Positions 55,256 to 64,000 of a DNA stretch of 64,000 bases are shown piece by piece. The position numbers and the translations under genes were made by a program. The stretch is from assembly GCA_027485915.1 (NCBI GenBank), contig JAIXQA010000022.1, forward strand, positions 62,001 through 126,000, written 5' to 3'. Numbering within the stretch: position 1 is the stretch's first letter; each line of letters begins with the position of its first letter. The notes below the pieces were generated by a model. It made no database searches, had not been told where the DNA came from, and was given only the letters and a program-made list of their open reading frames with translations. Origin of the DNA: Alphaproteobacteria bacterium. Its GTDB lineage: Bacteria > Pseudomonadota > Alphaproteobacteria > Caulobacterales > Aquidulcibacteraceae.

Positions 55256-56683
55256 CTAAGGCGTCTCGGGAAATTCCTGACCTGTGATGGTTGCCACAAG
55301 GTCGGCGGCGGTGGCTATCACACGATGCTTCACGCCTGACTGCCCTGCCACGAGTCGGCGGGCTTGGCTTGAAGTGGTTGCGGTGGTGTTAGACGAAGCG
55401 GCGCGCGGAAGGAAGGCCTGAGCAAAGCCTAACTTCTCGGCTTCTTTGAGGCGAGCATCGGCACGGCTGACAGGGCGCACGTCGCCTGAAAGCGCAATTT
55501 CACCAAAGACCACGCAATCTTCCGGCAACGCTTGATCAAAGAGGGCTGAGACCAGTGCCGCTGCCACGGCAAGGTCGGCAGCGGGCTCACCAATCTTGAG
55601 GCCTCCTGCCACATTCAGATAGACATCGCGACCACCAAACGCCAATCCACATCGCGTCTCTAGAACTGCAAGGATCATGGCGAGGCGGGTCGTGTCCCAA
55701 CCAACAACAGCGCGTCTCGGTGCACCAAAGGCTGTGGGGGAGGCGAGAGCTTGGATTTCTACCAGAACAGGGCGGGTGCCTTCGATCCCGGCGAAGACCA
55801 CACTGCCGGGGCGGGCATGACCGCGATTGTCGAGAAAAAGCTGACTGGGATTGGTAACTTCCCGCAGACCCGCATCGCCCATCTCGAACACACCGATTTC
55901 GTCGGTCGGGCCAAAGCGGTTCTTGAGCCCGCGCAAGATCCGGAAATGATGGCCACGTTCGCCCTCAAATTGTAGGACGGCATCGACCAGATGTTCGACC
56001 ACGCGTGGCCCTGCAATCTGACCATCCTTGGTCACATGACCAACAAGGATAATGGCTGTGCCCGCCTTCTTGGCATAACGCACCAATTCATGGGCACAGG
56101 CGCGCACTTGGGCAACAGTGCCGGGGGCTGCGGTCAGTGTTTCTGTCCACACGGTTTGGATGGAGTCGATGATGGCGAGCTGTGGCTTTTCGTGTTTCAA
56201 AGCCTCGATTATGGTTTCAAGGCGGGTTTCAGCGGCCAATTGCACAGGGGCTTTCTCGATGCCCATGCGGCGCGCCCGATCTTGGATTTGCGCGATGGCT
56301 TCTTCGCCGGAGACATAGACCGATTTGATGCCGCGCGCGGCAGCATTTGCTACGGCCTGCAACAGCAAGGTCGATTTCCCGATGCCGGGGTCGCCCCCGA
56401 CCAGAATGGCGGATGCTTCAACCAACCCACCACCACAAACACGGTCGAACTCATCGATGCCGGTCGCAAGCCGGGGCGGGGCTTGGGCAACGCCATCCAA
56501 AGCTTGAAACGCCAGGCCCGGGCCTTTGCCGCGGGCGCGTGCTGACGGGCTAAGCGCTTGCGGGCTCTCTCGGGCTTCCTCTACAATGGTGTTCCAGGCA
56601 CCGCACGCCTCACAACGCCCTTGCCAGCGGGCATGAACGGCCCCGCAAGACTGGCAGACGAATACAGATTGCGCCTTTGCCAT
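55256..56683 (-). CDS. radA: DNA repair protein RadA
   Basis: RecA-like DNA branch-migration ATPase with a Lon-like C-terminal domain; 475 aa. N-terminal zinc-finger FVCQSCGAVHARWQGRCEAC, Walker A GGDPGIGKSTLLLQAV, the family motif KNRFGPTDEIGVFEM, and a C-terminal Lon-protease-like fold with GEIALSGDVRPVSRADARLK. It sits between cvpA and alr; the gap to cvpA is 20 bases. Confidence 0.96.
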   Translation of the reverse strand: MAKAQSVFVCQSCGAVHARWQGRCEACGAWNTIVEEARESPQALSPSARARGKGPGLAFQALDGVAQAPPRLATGIDEFDRVCGGGLVEASAILVGGDPGIGKSTLLLQAVANAAARGIKSVYVSGEEAIAQIQDRARRMGIEKAPVQLAAETRLETIIEALKHEKPQLAIIDSIQTVWTETLTAAPGTVAQVRACAHELVRYAKKAGTAIILVGHVTKDGQIAGPRVVEHLVDAVLQFEGERGHHFRILRGLKNRFGPTDEIGVFEMGDAGLREVTNPSQLFLDNRGHARPGSVVFAGIEGTRPVLVEIQALASPTAFGAPRRAVVGWDTTRLAMILAVLETRCGLAFGGRDVYLNVAGGLKIGEPAADLAVAAALVSALFDQALPEDCVVFGEIALSGDVRPVSRADARLKEAEKLGFAQAFLPRAASSNTTATTSSQARRLVAGQSGVKHRVIATAADLVATITGQEFPETP

Positions 56684-56689
56684 GCCTAA

Positions 56690-57778
56690 TCAGCCTTCCA
56701 GATAGGAGCGCTCAAAGCGCTCTCCCAACCGGGTAAGGATTTCATAGGGAATCGTGTCGAGCGCTTGGGCTTGGGCGTCGAGTGGTGCCGCCCGACCTAG
56801 GAATTGTGCCATCGCGCCAACCTTGGCCGCTGCACCTGCACCGGAGACATCCAAGGTGATCAAATCCATCGAGACCCGTCCGACAATCGGGCAAACTGCC
56901 CCGCCTAAAATGGCAAAACCCCGATTGGAACCAGACCGCAAAAAGCCATCCGCATAACCCAAAGCAACCGTTGCAATCATGCGGCGACGATCGGCTTGCC
57001 ACGTTGCGCCATAGCCAATCGTATCGCCGGGTCCAACACTGCGCAGTTGGATAATAGGGGCCTCCAAAGTGGCAACAGGCTCTAAGGGCACGGGCTCTTG
57101 GTCAAAGGGGCCACCGCCATAGAGGCCAATGCCGGGGCGAACCAGATCAAAGCAATAATCACCCTCTAACAAAATACCCGCCGACGCAGCCAAGGAAAGT
57201 GGGGCAGGGGGCAAACGGGCGGCCAGCGATACAAAGGCGTGACGCTGCATTTCATTTTTTGGGTGTTGGGGATCAGAAGCACAAGCTAAGTGGCTCATGA
57301 TCAAAGTGAGGTTCAGGGTAACAACCATTTCCTCAACCCGGTCGACATCGTCTTCGCTCAAGCCCAAACGGTTCATACCCGTGTCAATGTGCAGGGCTGC
57401 AGGCTGTCCGAGGCCTGCTTCTGCCCAAAGATTGACTTGGGCGATATCATTGAGAACGGGCCGTAAGTCCGTCGCCAAGAAGTCCGCGACTTCGTCGGCC
57501 ATCACCCCATTGAGCACATAGATAATGGGATCTGGGCCGAGAGCTTGGCGAGCTTTTTGGCCTTCAAAGGCATGAGCCACGAAAAAAGTCTTGCAACCCG
57601 CATCGGCAAGGCTTTGGGCCACCTCGGAGAGTCCCAAACCATAGCCATTGGCTTTTATGACGGCCGCACACTCGGCCCCTTGTGCATTCTCAGCAAAGAA
57701 AGCCCAATTGCGAGCCAGAGCCCCCAAATCAATTTTCAACTGGCTATGACGTGGGAGTCCTTGGACTGAATCACTCAT
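56690..57778 (-). CDS. alr: Alanine racemase
   Basis: PLP enzyme supplying D-alanine for peptidoglycan; 362 aa. PLP Lys42 in AVIKANGYGLG, catalytic Tyr in TIGYGATWQADRRR, and the substrate region LIMSHLACASDPQHPKNEMQ. ATG 57778 lies 8 bases inside the dnaB 3' end, so translation is likely coupled; ATG 57790 is also possible. The dnaB-alr-radA order is typical of Alphaproteobacteria. Confidence 0.95.
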   Translation of the reverse strand: MSDSVQGLPRHSQLKIDLGALARNWAFFAENAQGAECAAVIKANGYGLGLSEVAQSLADAGCKTFFVAHAFEGQKARQALGPDPIIYVLNGVMADEVADFLATDLRPVLNDIAQVNLWAEAGLGQPAALHIDTGMNRLGLSEDDVDRVEEMVVTLNLTLIMSHLACASDPQHPKNEMQRHAFVSLAARLPPAPLSLAASAGILLEGDYCFDLVRPGIGLYGGGPFDQEPVPLEPVATLEAPIIQLRSVGPGDTIGYGATWQADRRRMIATVALGYADGFLRSGSNRGFAILGGAVCPIVGRVSMDLITLDVSGAGAAAKVGAMAQFLGRAAPLDAQAQALDTIPYEILTRLGERFERSYLEG

Positions 57779-59261
57779 CCAAGCTCTCATATCGTCCGCT
57801 GGATTCCAAATTGGTAAACTTGGTCAGTTCGGCTTGGAAGCCAACACGAACCTTGCCAATTGGACCATGGCGTTGCTTGCCTATAATAACTTCTGCGATA
57901 TTGCGCATCTCGCTGACTTCTTCCTGCCATTGGAAATGCTCGGTTGTGCCGGGCTTGGGCTCTTGACGCTCGAGATAATAAGCATGGCGATACACGAACA
58001 TGACGACGTCGGCGTCTTGTTCGATCGAGCCTGATTCCCGCAAGTCGGCCAATTGAGGTCGCTTATCTTCGCGGTTTTCCACTTGGCGCGACAACTGTGA
58101 GAGGGCAATGACCGGCACCTGTAACTCTTTGGCGAGGGCCTTGAGACCTTGGGTGATTTCACTAACTTCCTGAACCCGATTGTCCGAGCGCTTGGAGCCG
58201 CTGGTCGTCACAAGCTGGAGATAATCCACCACGATGAGATCCAGGCCATGTTGACGTTGGAGGCGTCGGGCACGGGCTGCAAGCGCGGAAATCGAGAGGC
58301 CGCCTGTATCATCAATATAAAGCGGTAGGCTTTGCAGATCGATCGCTGCTTCACGCAGCTTAGCATATTCTTCTTTATCGAGATCGCCACGCCGCATGCG
58401 GTCAGAGCCAATGCCTGTGTAATCGGCGAGCAAGCGCATTGTCAGCTGTTCGGCTGACATTTCGAGCGAATAAAAGGCGACAACTCCGCCATCAATCGTT
58501 TGGAAGGAGCCATCCGGCTTAGCTTCACGCTTATAACGCTTGGCCGCGTTAAAGGCGATATTGGTGGCAAGGGCTGTTTTCCCCATTGACGGACGGCCTG
58601 CAAGGATCAACAAGTCAGACTTGTGCAGGCCCCCCAGCATCCGGTCGATTTCATTCAGGCCCGTTGGAACCCCAATCAACTGGCCATCGCGCTTGAAGGC
58701 TGCTGCGGTAATATCAATTGTTGCCGCGAGCGAAGCCGCAAAGCTTTTGAAGCCTTGGTTGAGCTGGCCAGTTTCTGCCAGCGTGTAGAGCTTTTTTTCT
58801 GCCGTCTCAATCAGACGTGCGCCGCCTTCCATGCCATCTTCATGGTCGGTCGCGTCTGCCATCATTTCCGAGCCAATGCGAATGAGATCGCGGCGCACGG
58901 CCAAATCAAAGATCAGCTTGCCATAATCAGCAGCTGCGGCGGGATCAGCGGCTGCATCAACCAAGGTCGCCAAATAGGCAGCCCCGCCAATGTCTTTCAG
59001 CGCACCATCTTGGCTAAATTTAGCATGTAAAGTGATCCCATCAGCCAGCGAACCCTTTTGGATCATGCGAGTAATGGTATCGTAGATGCGGCCATGCACG
59101 GGATCATAAAAGTGCGACGGCTTCAGCATGTCTCCAATACGGCTGGTCACTTGGTTGTCGACAAGGATCGCCCCTATGAGTGCTTGTTCAGCATCCAAAT
59201 TGTGTGGGGCCGTGCGCAACACACGGGCGGGATCGAGCGGGGTAAGGTTTCCATCAGCCAT
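57771..59261 (-). CDS. dnaB: Replicative DNA helicase DnaB
   Basis: Hexameric helicase; 496 aa. N-terminal primase-interacting domain (APHNLDAEQALIGAILVDNQ), then RecA-like motor with Walker A LAGRPSMGKTALATNIA, H1a FYSLEMSAEQLTMRLLA, Walker B LDLIVVDYLQLV and the ALSQLSRQVENR sensor segment. No intein is seen. A hybrid kinase gene separates it from rplI, which relatives usually have next. Confidence 0.97.
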   Translation of the reverse strand: MADGNLTPLDPARVLRTAPHNLDAEQALIGAILVDNQVTSRIGDMLKPSHFYDPVHGRIYDTITRMIQKGSLADGITLHAKFSQDGALKDIGGAAYLATLVDAAADPAAAADYGKLIFDLAVRRDLIRIGSEMMADATDHEDGMEGGARLIETAEKKLYTLAETGQLNQGFKSFAASLAATIDITAAAFKRDGQLIGVPTGLNEIDRMLGGLHKSDLLILAGRPSMGKTALATNIAFNAAKRYKREAKPDGSFQTIDGGVVAFYSLEMSAEQLTMRLLADYTGIGSDRMRRGDLDKEEYAKLREAAIDLQSLPLYIDDTGGLSISALAARARRLQRQHGLDLIVVDYLQLVTTSGSKRSDNRVQEVSEITQGLKALAKELQVPVIALSQLSRQVENREDKRPQLADLRESGSIEQDADVVMFVYRHAYYLERQEPKPGTTEHFQWQEEVSEMRNIAEVIIGKQRHGPIGKVRVGFQAELTKFTNLESSGRYESLDE

Positions 59262-59315
59262 GTCGCACTCTTTCAGGTGTCGCGCAGCGAATCACCTGTG
59301 CGACGCAGAACGAGG

Positions 59316-61178
59316 CTAGAACATCCCCAGCATTTTTTCATCTGTGGATAGTTGTGCGGTCGCCGCTGCTCCGTCCGATTTTGACGTAAGATTGTCTTGG
59401 CTGTCCTGGGTAGAGGTTTCGCCGAGGGCTGCTTCAATCGCGTTCATCAGTGAGACCGGCGTAAAAGGCTTGGCCAGATGGCTATTGGCACCAGCTTCAA
59501 TCGCCTGATCGCGATGCTGGCGCATCGCATTGGCTGTTACCATCACAATCGGTGTTGAAGGCAGATTATGCGCCTTTTCATGCTCGCGAATGGCTTGGGT
59601 TGCCGAAAGGCCATCCATGACAGGCATTTGCATGTCCATCAAAATTACGTCGAAATGGTTTGCTTGATAGGCCTTCAGCGCAGCCATGCCATCGTCGCAC
59701 ACGGTGAGATCCACCCCTAAGGGCTCAAGGATCAAGCGCAGGACTTTTTGGTTTGTGGGATGATCTTCTGCAGCCAAAATCCGCAAAGGTGCCTCTTGAC
59801 CAGTGGTATCGGTTTCAGGGCTTTGGTCAGCGGTGGCGACAAGGGCAGGTGCCTCTTCGCGTTCAAGCGGGATGCGCACGATGAAGGTTGAGCCTTCGCC
59901 GGGCTCTGACTCCCAATTCATGCCCCCGCCCATGGCCTCAATCAAACCACGGCAAATGGCAAGGCCAAGTCCCGTGCCGCCAAAGCGCCGGGTGATGGAG
60001 GTATCGGCTTGGATGAAGCGCTGGAATAATCGCCGCCCGGTTTCTTTATCAAAGCCGATTCCAGTATCAACGACTTTGATTTCGAGGATCTCAGAGGCTT
60101 CCGACCAATTGATGAAAACATGAACTTCACCTTGGTCTGTAAATTTGACGGCGTTGGAGACCAGATTGGCCACAATTTGTTTGATCCGCGTGGCATCGCC
60201 ATAAAACCAACCGCGCGCATGCTCGCCGTACGTCACATCAAACTGCAACTTCTTATCGGCGGCATAGGTCTGAAGGAGAAGGGCGGACGCATCCAGCTCA
60301 GCGCGCAGATCAAAGGGCGCGCGTTCAATTTCGACTTTGCCCGCTTCAATCTTGGAAAAGTCGAGAATGTCTGACAGCAAACGCGCCAACGTACGCCCTG
60401 ACGCGTCAATTAAATCAACCATTTCCTTTTGTTGCGTATCAAGCTTGGTGGTTGCCAAAGTATTGGCAATCCCAACGACGCCATTGAGAGGCGTCCGCAA
60501 TTCGTGGCTCATATTGGCCAAAAAGTCGGTCTTGGCGCGATTGGCGAAGTCAGCTTCATCGGCCATGGTTTGGGCGCGCATGCGCTCCCGCTCGACAATT
60601 TCCAACAAGTCCTGCGATTGGACGCGGAAATCGACTTGGCTACGGACAGTGCGATGAAGGAAAACGGCAGCAGAAAAGCTACCAACGACGGCCGTGACAC
60701 CCGTGAAAGCCTTATTCACCATCATGGCTTCCGTTCCGGTAAAGGTTAGGTAGCCGGCACCTAAAGCAACCATGGCAAGAGTTGCACCTACCACGCCAAG
60801 TGTTGGGCCCAAAATAGCTGCCGCAAAGGCCACCATCAGCAAATAGACATATTGCAACTCATCGCCAGCATAGCTGGCATGGGTCACCACATTCGTGATG
60901 GCGATCAGATTGACGAAAAACGCGCTGAGACCAACATATTCGAGTTTCTTAACCGCGCGCAGCAAAGTATAGCGCAAAGTCAAGATTAAGAGGCCCGAGG
61001 TGGCGGCCATACACGCCATGACAATCGCCAAACTGCCCTGTAAAATCAGAAGATGCCCGGCGGTTAGCAACACGTAATAAACGCCCAAGATCATCGCATA
61101 CGCGCGCGCCATCGGGGCGTAGATCGCTACCAGTTCGGCAGATTCCATCTTTTCAGCGGTTGCACGCGAGTTGCTCAT
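59316..61178 (-). CDS. Hybrid histidine kinase/response regulator, membrane-bound
   Basis: 620 aa. The N-terminal half has about six hydrophobic helices (residues 20-175) and no recognised ligand domain. The HisKA phosphorylation site is His225 in ANMSHELRTPLNGVVG, followed by HATPase_c with N box ANLVSNAVKFTDQG, DTGIGFD and GGTGLGLAICRGL. A receiver follows with Asp515 in ILMDMQMPVMDGL. A polar Ser/Thr-rich tail ends the protein. It stands between rplI and dnaB, and may be cotranscribed; signal and output partner are unknown. Confidence 0.93.
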   Translation of the reverse strand: MSNSRATAEKMESAELVAIYAPMARAYAMILGVYYVLLTAGHLLILQGSLAIVMACMAATSGLLILTLRYTLLRAVKKLEYVGLSAFFVNLIAITNVVTHASYAGDELQYVYLLMVAFAAAILGPTLGVVGATLAMVALGAGYLTFTGTEAMMVNKAFTGVTAVVGSFSAAVFLHRTVRSQVDFRVQSQDLLEIVERERMRAQTMADEADFANRAKTDFLANMSHELRTPLNGVVGIANTLATTKLDTQQKEMVDLIDASGRTLARLLSDILDFSKIEAGKVEIERAPFDLRAELDASALLLQTYAADKKLQFDVTYGEHARGWFYGDATRIKQIVANLVSNAVKFTDQGEVHVFINWSEASEILEIKVVDTGIGFDKETGRRLFQRFIQADTSITRRFGGTGLGLAICRGLIEAMGGGMNWESEPGEGSTFIVRIPLEREEAPALVATADQSPETDTTGQEAPLRILAAEDHPTNQKVLRLILEPLGVDLTVCDDGMAALKAYQANHFDVILMDMQMPVMDGLSATQAIREHEKAHNLPSTPIVMVTANAMRQHRDQAIEAGANSHLAKPFTPVSLMNAIEAALGETSTQDSQDNLTSKSDGAAATAQLSTDEKMLGMF

Positions 61179-61270
61179 GCAACAAACCTACACGAATTGT
61201 CTTAAATTCTCCTTATGCGTCCTCAGCGATCGTAATGACGGCCTAGAATGGACAAGCATAGACAAAGTAA

Positions 61271-61298
61271 AAACCCCGCAGCTTGACCTGCGGGGTTT
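61271..61298 (-). terminator. Intrinsic terminator after rplI
   Basis: AAACCCCGCAG (61271-61281) pairs with CTGCGGGGTTT (61288-61298) across CTTGAC. On the minus strand a T-run (TTTTTAC) follows, so it ends the rpsF-rpsR-rplI transcript before the kinase gene. Confidence 0.88.
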
Positions 61299-61331
61299 CT
61301 AATTTCAGTTTGTTGCCTGATCGGCAAAAGC

Positions 61332-61907
61332 CTAGGCTTCGTAGCCGTCCAATTGCACGGCGTTCTCGGCGATCTCAGCGGCTTGTTCGGCTGCTGCGAC
61401 GCGATCTTCGTCAAATTGCGAATTGATGACGTTTTCGCCCTTTGCTTGACGCTCTGCCTCATCTGGCGTGCGCGCCACGTTGATGAAGACTTCAACTTCG
61501 ACTTCAGGGTGAAGACGGATCTTCACAGTCTGATAGCCGATGGCCTTGATTGGCGTGTCGAGCTGGACTTGGTTGCGGGCGACGTGGAAGCCAGCAGCAT
61601 TGGCTGCTTCGGCAATGTCGCGAGCTGCAACTGAACCGTACAATTGGCCGCTTTCGCCAGCCGCACGGATCAGCACGAAGGCCTGACCTGCCAAGCCTTC
61701 AGAAGCAGCTTCCGCTGCGGCACGGGCTTCGGCGTTACGGGTCTCAAGAGCCGTACGTTGCAGTTCAAACAATTTCTTGTTGGATTCAGTAGCGCGCAGG
61801 GCTTTCTTTTGCGGCAACAAATAGTTGCGCGCATAGCCAGGCTTTACCGATACGATATCGCCAATACCGCCAAGGCGGCCGACGCGTTCGAGCAGGATGA
61901 TGTCCAT
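61332..61907 (-). CDS. rplI: 50S ribosomal protein L9
   Basis: 191 aa, slightly longer than E. coli L9 (149) because of an acidic C-tail. MDIILLERVGRLGGIGDIVS then VKPGYARNYLLPQKKALRA is the L9 N-terminal signature; the C-terminal domain includes AIGYQTVKIRLHPEVEVEV. Last gene of the rpsF-rpsR-rplI operon, followed by an intrinsic terminator. Confidence 0.97.
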   Translation of the reverse strand: MDIILLERVGRLGGIGDIVSVKPGYARNYLLPQKKALRATESNKKLFELQRTALETRNAEARAAAEAASEGLAGQAFVLIRAAGESGQLYGSVAARDIAEAANAAGFHVARNQVQLDTPIKAIGYQTVKIRLHPEVEVEVFINVARTPDEAERQAKGENVINSQFDEDRVAAAEQAAEIAENAVQLDGYEA

Positions 61908-61919
61908 GTCGGCGTCTCC

Positions 61920-62177
61920 TTAAACGACGTGATAGGGAAGAAGAGCCAAAACGCGGGCTCGCTTGATCGCCTTAGCGAGTTCGCGTTGCTTCTTTTGGCT
62001 AACGGCCGTGATGCGCGATGGCACGATCTTGCCCTTTTCGGACAAGTAACGCTGTAACAGCTTCACGTCTTTGAAGTCGATCTTTGGCGCTTGATCGCCA
62101 GAGAATGGGCAAACCTTACGGCGACGTGCAAACGGACGACGCGATGGCAGGTTGGAGATGGTGAACTTGGAAGTCAT
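61920..62177 (-). CDS. rpsR: 30S ribosomal protein S18
   Basis: 85 aa. [20 protein letters not shown] and [20 protein letters not shown] then [11 protein letters not shown] match S18. It binds S6 to form a dimer on the 30S platform. It starts 2 bases after the rpsF stop on the same strand. Confidence 0.97.
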   Translation of the reverse strand: MTSKFTISNLPSRRPFARRRKVCPFSGDQAPKIDFKDVKLLQRYLSEKGKIVPSRITAVSQKKQRELAKAIKRARVLALLPYHVV

Positions 62178-62179
62178 GA

Positions 62180-62557
62180 TCAGTAATCCATCCCATTGGT
62201 TTCAGTACGTGCGCGCTGTTTCTTTTCGTCGCGTTCACGACGGGCCAAAATAGGCGAAGGACCTTCTTCGAGCTCTTCAACGGCAATGGTCATATAGCGC
62301 ATGACATTTTCATTGATGCGCTGCAGGCGCTCCATTTCATGGACGGCTGCGGCTGGAGCATCGATATTGATCAACGAATAATGGCCCTTGCGGGTCTTGT
62401 TGATCCGGTAAGCCAAGTTGCGCAGGCCCCAATATTCGACCTTACCAACTTTGCCACCCTTTTCGGTGATCAATGTGGTGATGCCTTCAACCAGCTCGTC
62501 AACTTGCTGCGGCGAGATATCTGGCCGCGAAATAATGATATGTTCGTAGAACGGCAT
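62180..62557 (-). CDS. rpsF: 30S ribosomal protein S6
   Basis: 125 aa. [20 protein letters not shown] at the start and [20 protein letters not shown] in the middle are the S6 pattern; a charged tail ([18 protein letters not shown]) ends it. It leads the rpsF-rpsR-rplI operon, divergent from the LysE gene. A perfect hairpin (62602-62623) lies in its leader and may be a ribosomal-protein control site. Confidence 0.97.
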   Translation of the reverse strand: MPFYEHIIISRPDISPQQVDELVEGITTLITEKGGKVGKVEYWGLRNLAYRINKTRKGHYSLINIDAPAAAVHEMERLQRINENVMRYMTIAVEELEEGPSPILARRERDEKKQRARTETNGMDY

Positions 62558-62601
62558 GAGAATCCATTTCCGTTAGATGCGCCCCAGGCGATTGCGGCAA
62601 A

Positions 62602-62623
62602 TGGTTTAGCGGGGACTAAACCA
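62602..62623 (-). promoter_or_regulatory. Hairpin in the rpsF leader (possible S6:S18 control element)
   Basis: On the minus strand TGGTTTAG and CTAAACCA (62602-62609 and 62616-62623) form a perfect 8-bp stem with loop TCCCCG. It lies 45-66 bases upstream of the rpsF ATG. In many bacteria the S6:S18 dimer binds an rpsF leader hairpin with a conserved CCG; this loop contains CCG, but the full bulged structure was not confirmed by eye. Confidence 0.4.
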
Positions 62624-62842
62624 CCTGATGGTTCCGCTTCGCAGCTTCTCTGTGCTCAAAGGCTTATTAGGCACACAAAGTCGCTCATGCGGGCGGACCG
62701 CAATCAGTGAAGCGGGGCGTAAAGCACTTATCTGTGGAAAAGGGAAGGGGTGGCGCGCAGTAAGTCCGCTTTATCCGGCCTTGCGCAAAGGATTTAGGAC
62801 AGCTTAGGTGTTCGCCATGCACTTAGAAAGGCGGCAGGACAC

Positions 62843-63487
62843 GTGACACTCATTTGGTTGGAGTTTTTGCTTGTCGTCGCCCTGTTAGAACTGACTCCCG
62901 GGCCCAATATGGCGTGGCTGGCGACTTTGACGCTGGACAAGGGCCGAGCAGCGGGGATGCAGGCGGTCTTGGGGATCGCACTGGGCTTATGCCTCTATCT
63001 GGTCGCGGCCATTGCGGGTCTTGGTGCCCTCATGGCGGCCCAACCTCAGCTTTTGGCGGGCTTGCGCTGGCTGGGTGTACTCTATCTGGTCTATCTGGCC
63101 TTTGAGCCGTGGATCGAACAGGCCAGACAAGATCGGAAGGGGGCACTTCCGGGTGAAGAAGACCACTCAGGCTATGCCGGGCAACATTTTATGCGCGGCC
63201 TGACCCTCAATATTCTAAACCCCAAGGCTGCGCTGTTTTACGTCACGCTGCTGCCGCGTTTTGTCGAGGAGAGCGGCGAGCACGTCTGGCTGCCAAGCTT
63301 CTGGTTGGGCCTTACCCATATTGGGGTGGCAACCAGCGTCCATCTGGCCATCGTTTTGGCCGCCGGTGGCCTGCGTCCGTGGCTAAGTGCTGGCAAACGC
63401 CGCACCTATCTCAACATCTTTTTCACCGCAGCGCTTTTGGGCATTGCTGTTTGGCTGGCTTGGGATGGGATCGCCCATCCGGTTTAA
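62843..63487 (+). CDS. LysE/RhtB family amino-acid exporter
   Basis: 214 aa with about six helices. FLLVVALLELTPGPNMAWLA is the family start with the TPGPN motif, and FMRGLTLNILNPKAALFYVT carries the NPKA motif. Exports amino acids or derivatives; substrate unknown. GTG 62843 is the family-length start. Divergent from rpsF with about 285 bases between, which hold the rpsF leader. Confidence 0.9.
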   Translation: MTLIWLEFLLVVALLELTPGPNMAWLATLTLDKGRAAGMQAVLGIALGLCLYLVAAIAGLGALMAAQPQLLAGLRWLGVLYLVYLAFEPWIEQARQDRKGALPGEEDHSGYAGQHFMRGLTLNILNPKAALFYVTLLPRFVEESGEHVWLPSFWLGLTHIGVATSVHLAIVLAAGGLRPWLSAGKRRTYLNIFFTAALLGIAVWLAWDGIAHPV

Positions 63488-63541
63488 CCGCATTTGGCCC
63501 ACCCACTTGCCTAATCGGGCCTGCAAGGCTAACGCCAAATC

Positions 63542-64000
63542 ATGCTGATTTTCCAATTTCCCGGCCAAGGTAGCCAAAGCGTCGGTATGGGTGTTGCCCT
63601 TGCCGAAGCATTCCCCGCCGCAAAGCAGGTCTTTGCAGAGATCGATGATGCGCTTGGGCAGAAACTCTCAAGCCTGATGGCAGAAGGTCCGATTGAGACC
63701 CTGACGCTGACCGAAAATGCGCAACCCGCTTTGATGGCGGTCAGCATGGCCGTGGTGGCCGTCCTGCGCACAGAGTTTGGCATTGGCGTCGACAACGCGG
63801 CTTTTGTGGCCGGTCATTCGCTGGGCGAATATTCAGCGCTAACCGCAGCAGGGGCCTTTTCCATAGCCGATGCAGCCCGTCTGTTGCGCTTGCGCGGTCA
63901 AGCCATGCAACGCGCGGTGGCGCCTGGCCTTGGCGCGATGGCGAGCTTGATTGGCCCGAAAGTCGACTTGGCTTTGGCAGAAGCCGCTGCTGCTGCTGGC
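63542..64000 (+). CDS. fabD: Malonyl-CoA:ACP transacylase (5' part)
   Basis: 153 codons seen, the rest beyond the window. FQFPGQGSQSVGMGVALAEA at the N-terminus and the active Ser93 in GHSLGEYSALTAAGAFS are clear; QAMQRAVAPGLGAMASLIG follows. It loads malonyl groups on ACP for elongation. Divergent fabD next to rpsF is the usual alphaproteobacterial order, with fabG expected downstream. Confidence 0.95.
   Translation, partial: MLIFQFPGQGSQSVGMGVALAEAFPAAKQVFAEIDDALGQKLSSLMAEGPIETLTLTENAQPALMAVSMAVVAVLRTEFGIGVDNAAFVAGHSLGEYSALTAAGAFSIADAARLLRLRGQAMQRAVAPGLGAMASLIGPKVDLALAEAAAAAG

Overview
The window looks like a chromosomal segment of an alphaproteobacterium, most probably from the Caulobacterales (Caulobacteraceae, Hyphomonadaceae or relatives). 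The grounds are adjacent divK and pleD cell-cycle regulators, a pyruvate dehydrogenase operon whose E1-beta carries a lipoyl domain, and the orders rpsF-rpsR-rplI-dnaB-alr-radA-cvpA-purF, fabD divergent from rpsF, bamE divergent from a ubiquinol-cytochrome c chaperone, and plsX-fabH-ihfA-merR. Base composition is moderate to high GC. No rRNA, insertion sequence, integrase or CRISPR array is visible.

Layout. 1-7894: a same-strand metal-efflux cluster of CzcB-like (5' end outside the window), CzcA-like, His-rich lipoprotein, CzcN-like methyltransferase and CzcD-like genes, followed by a small secreted protein and a YnfA-family protein. 7895-8374: a gene-free, repeat-bearing stretch lying directly 3' of a tRNA-Arg(CCU), which may mark an island boundary. 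8375-22179: housekeeping genes (ispH, argS, cobS/cobT, selO, ychF, pth, rplY) mixed with envelope proteins, including a two-motif aspartic protease next to an SGNH hydrolase. 22330-27597: a VOC protein, a lipoprotein downstream of a CYP153-type P450, a trypsin-like protease, msrB and dinB. 27641-29429: divK-pleD. 29676-34753: bamE, the bc1 chaperone, plsX-fabH-ihfA-merR and a GNAT gene. 34873-43212: tRNA-Pro(GGG), ctaA, eno, ftsB, pdhA, an unknown exported protein, pdhB and pdhC. 43247-52282: DUF1508, a 59-aa ORF, marC, lpdA, panB, a YfgM-like protein, bamB, der and a GT2. 52291-62557 (minus strand): SDR, purF, cvpA, radA, alr, dnaB, a hybrid histidine kinase, rplI, rpsR and rpsF. 62843-64000: a LysE-type exporter and the 5' part of fabD.

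How the parts work together. eno, pdhA, pdhB, pdhC and lpdA carry carbon from 2-phosphoglycerate toward acetyl-CoA; fabD, fabH and plsX feed acetyl and malonyl units into lipids; bamB and bamE belong to the outer-membrane assembly machine; the bc1 chaperone and ctaA serve the respiratory chain; rpsF, rpsR, rplI, rplY, pth, argS, der and ychF serve translation.

The most unusual item is the exported protein at 39461-40438, between pdhA and pdhB. It carries two copies of a Cys-Pro...Cys-x-x-Glu-Asn module whose cysteines are spaced identically (41 residues) in both copies. Other leads are a terminator-like hairpin inside the rplY leader, the metal island at the tRNA-Arg 3' end, a possible frame-disrupted 61-codon gene downstream of bamE, and a 59-aa ORF upstream of marC.
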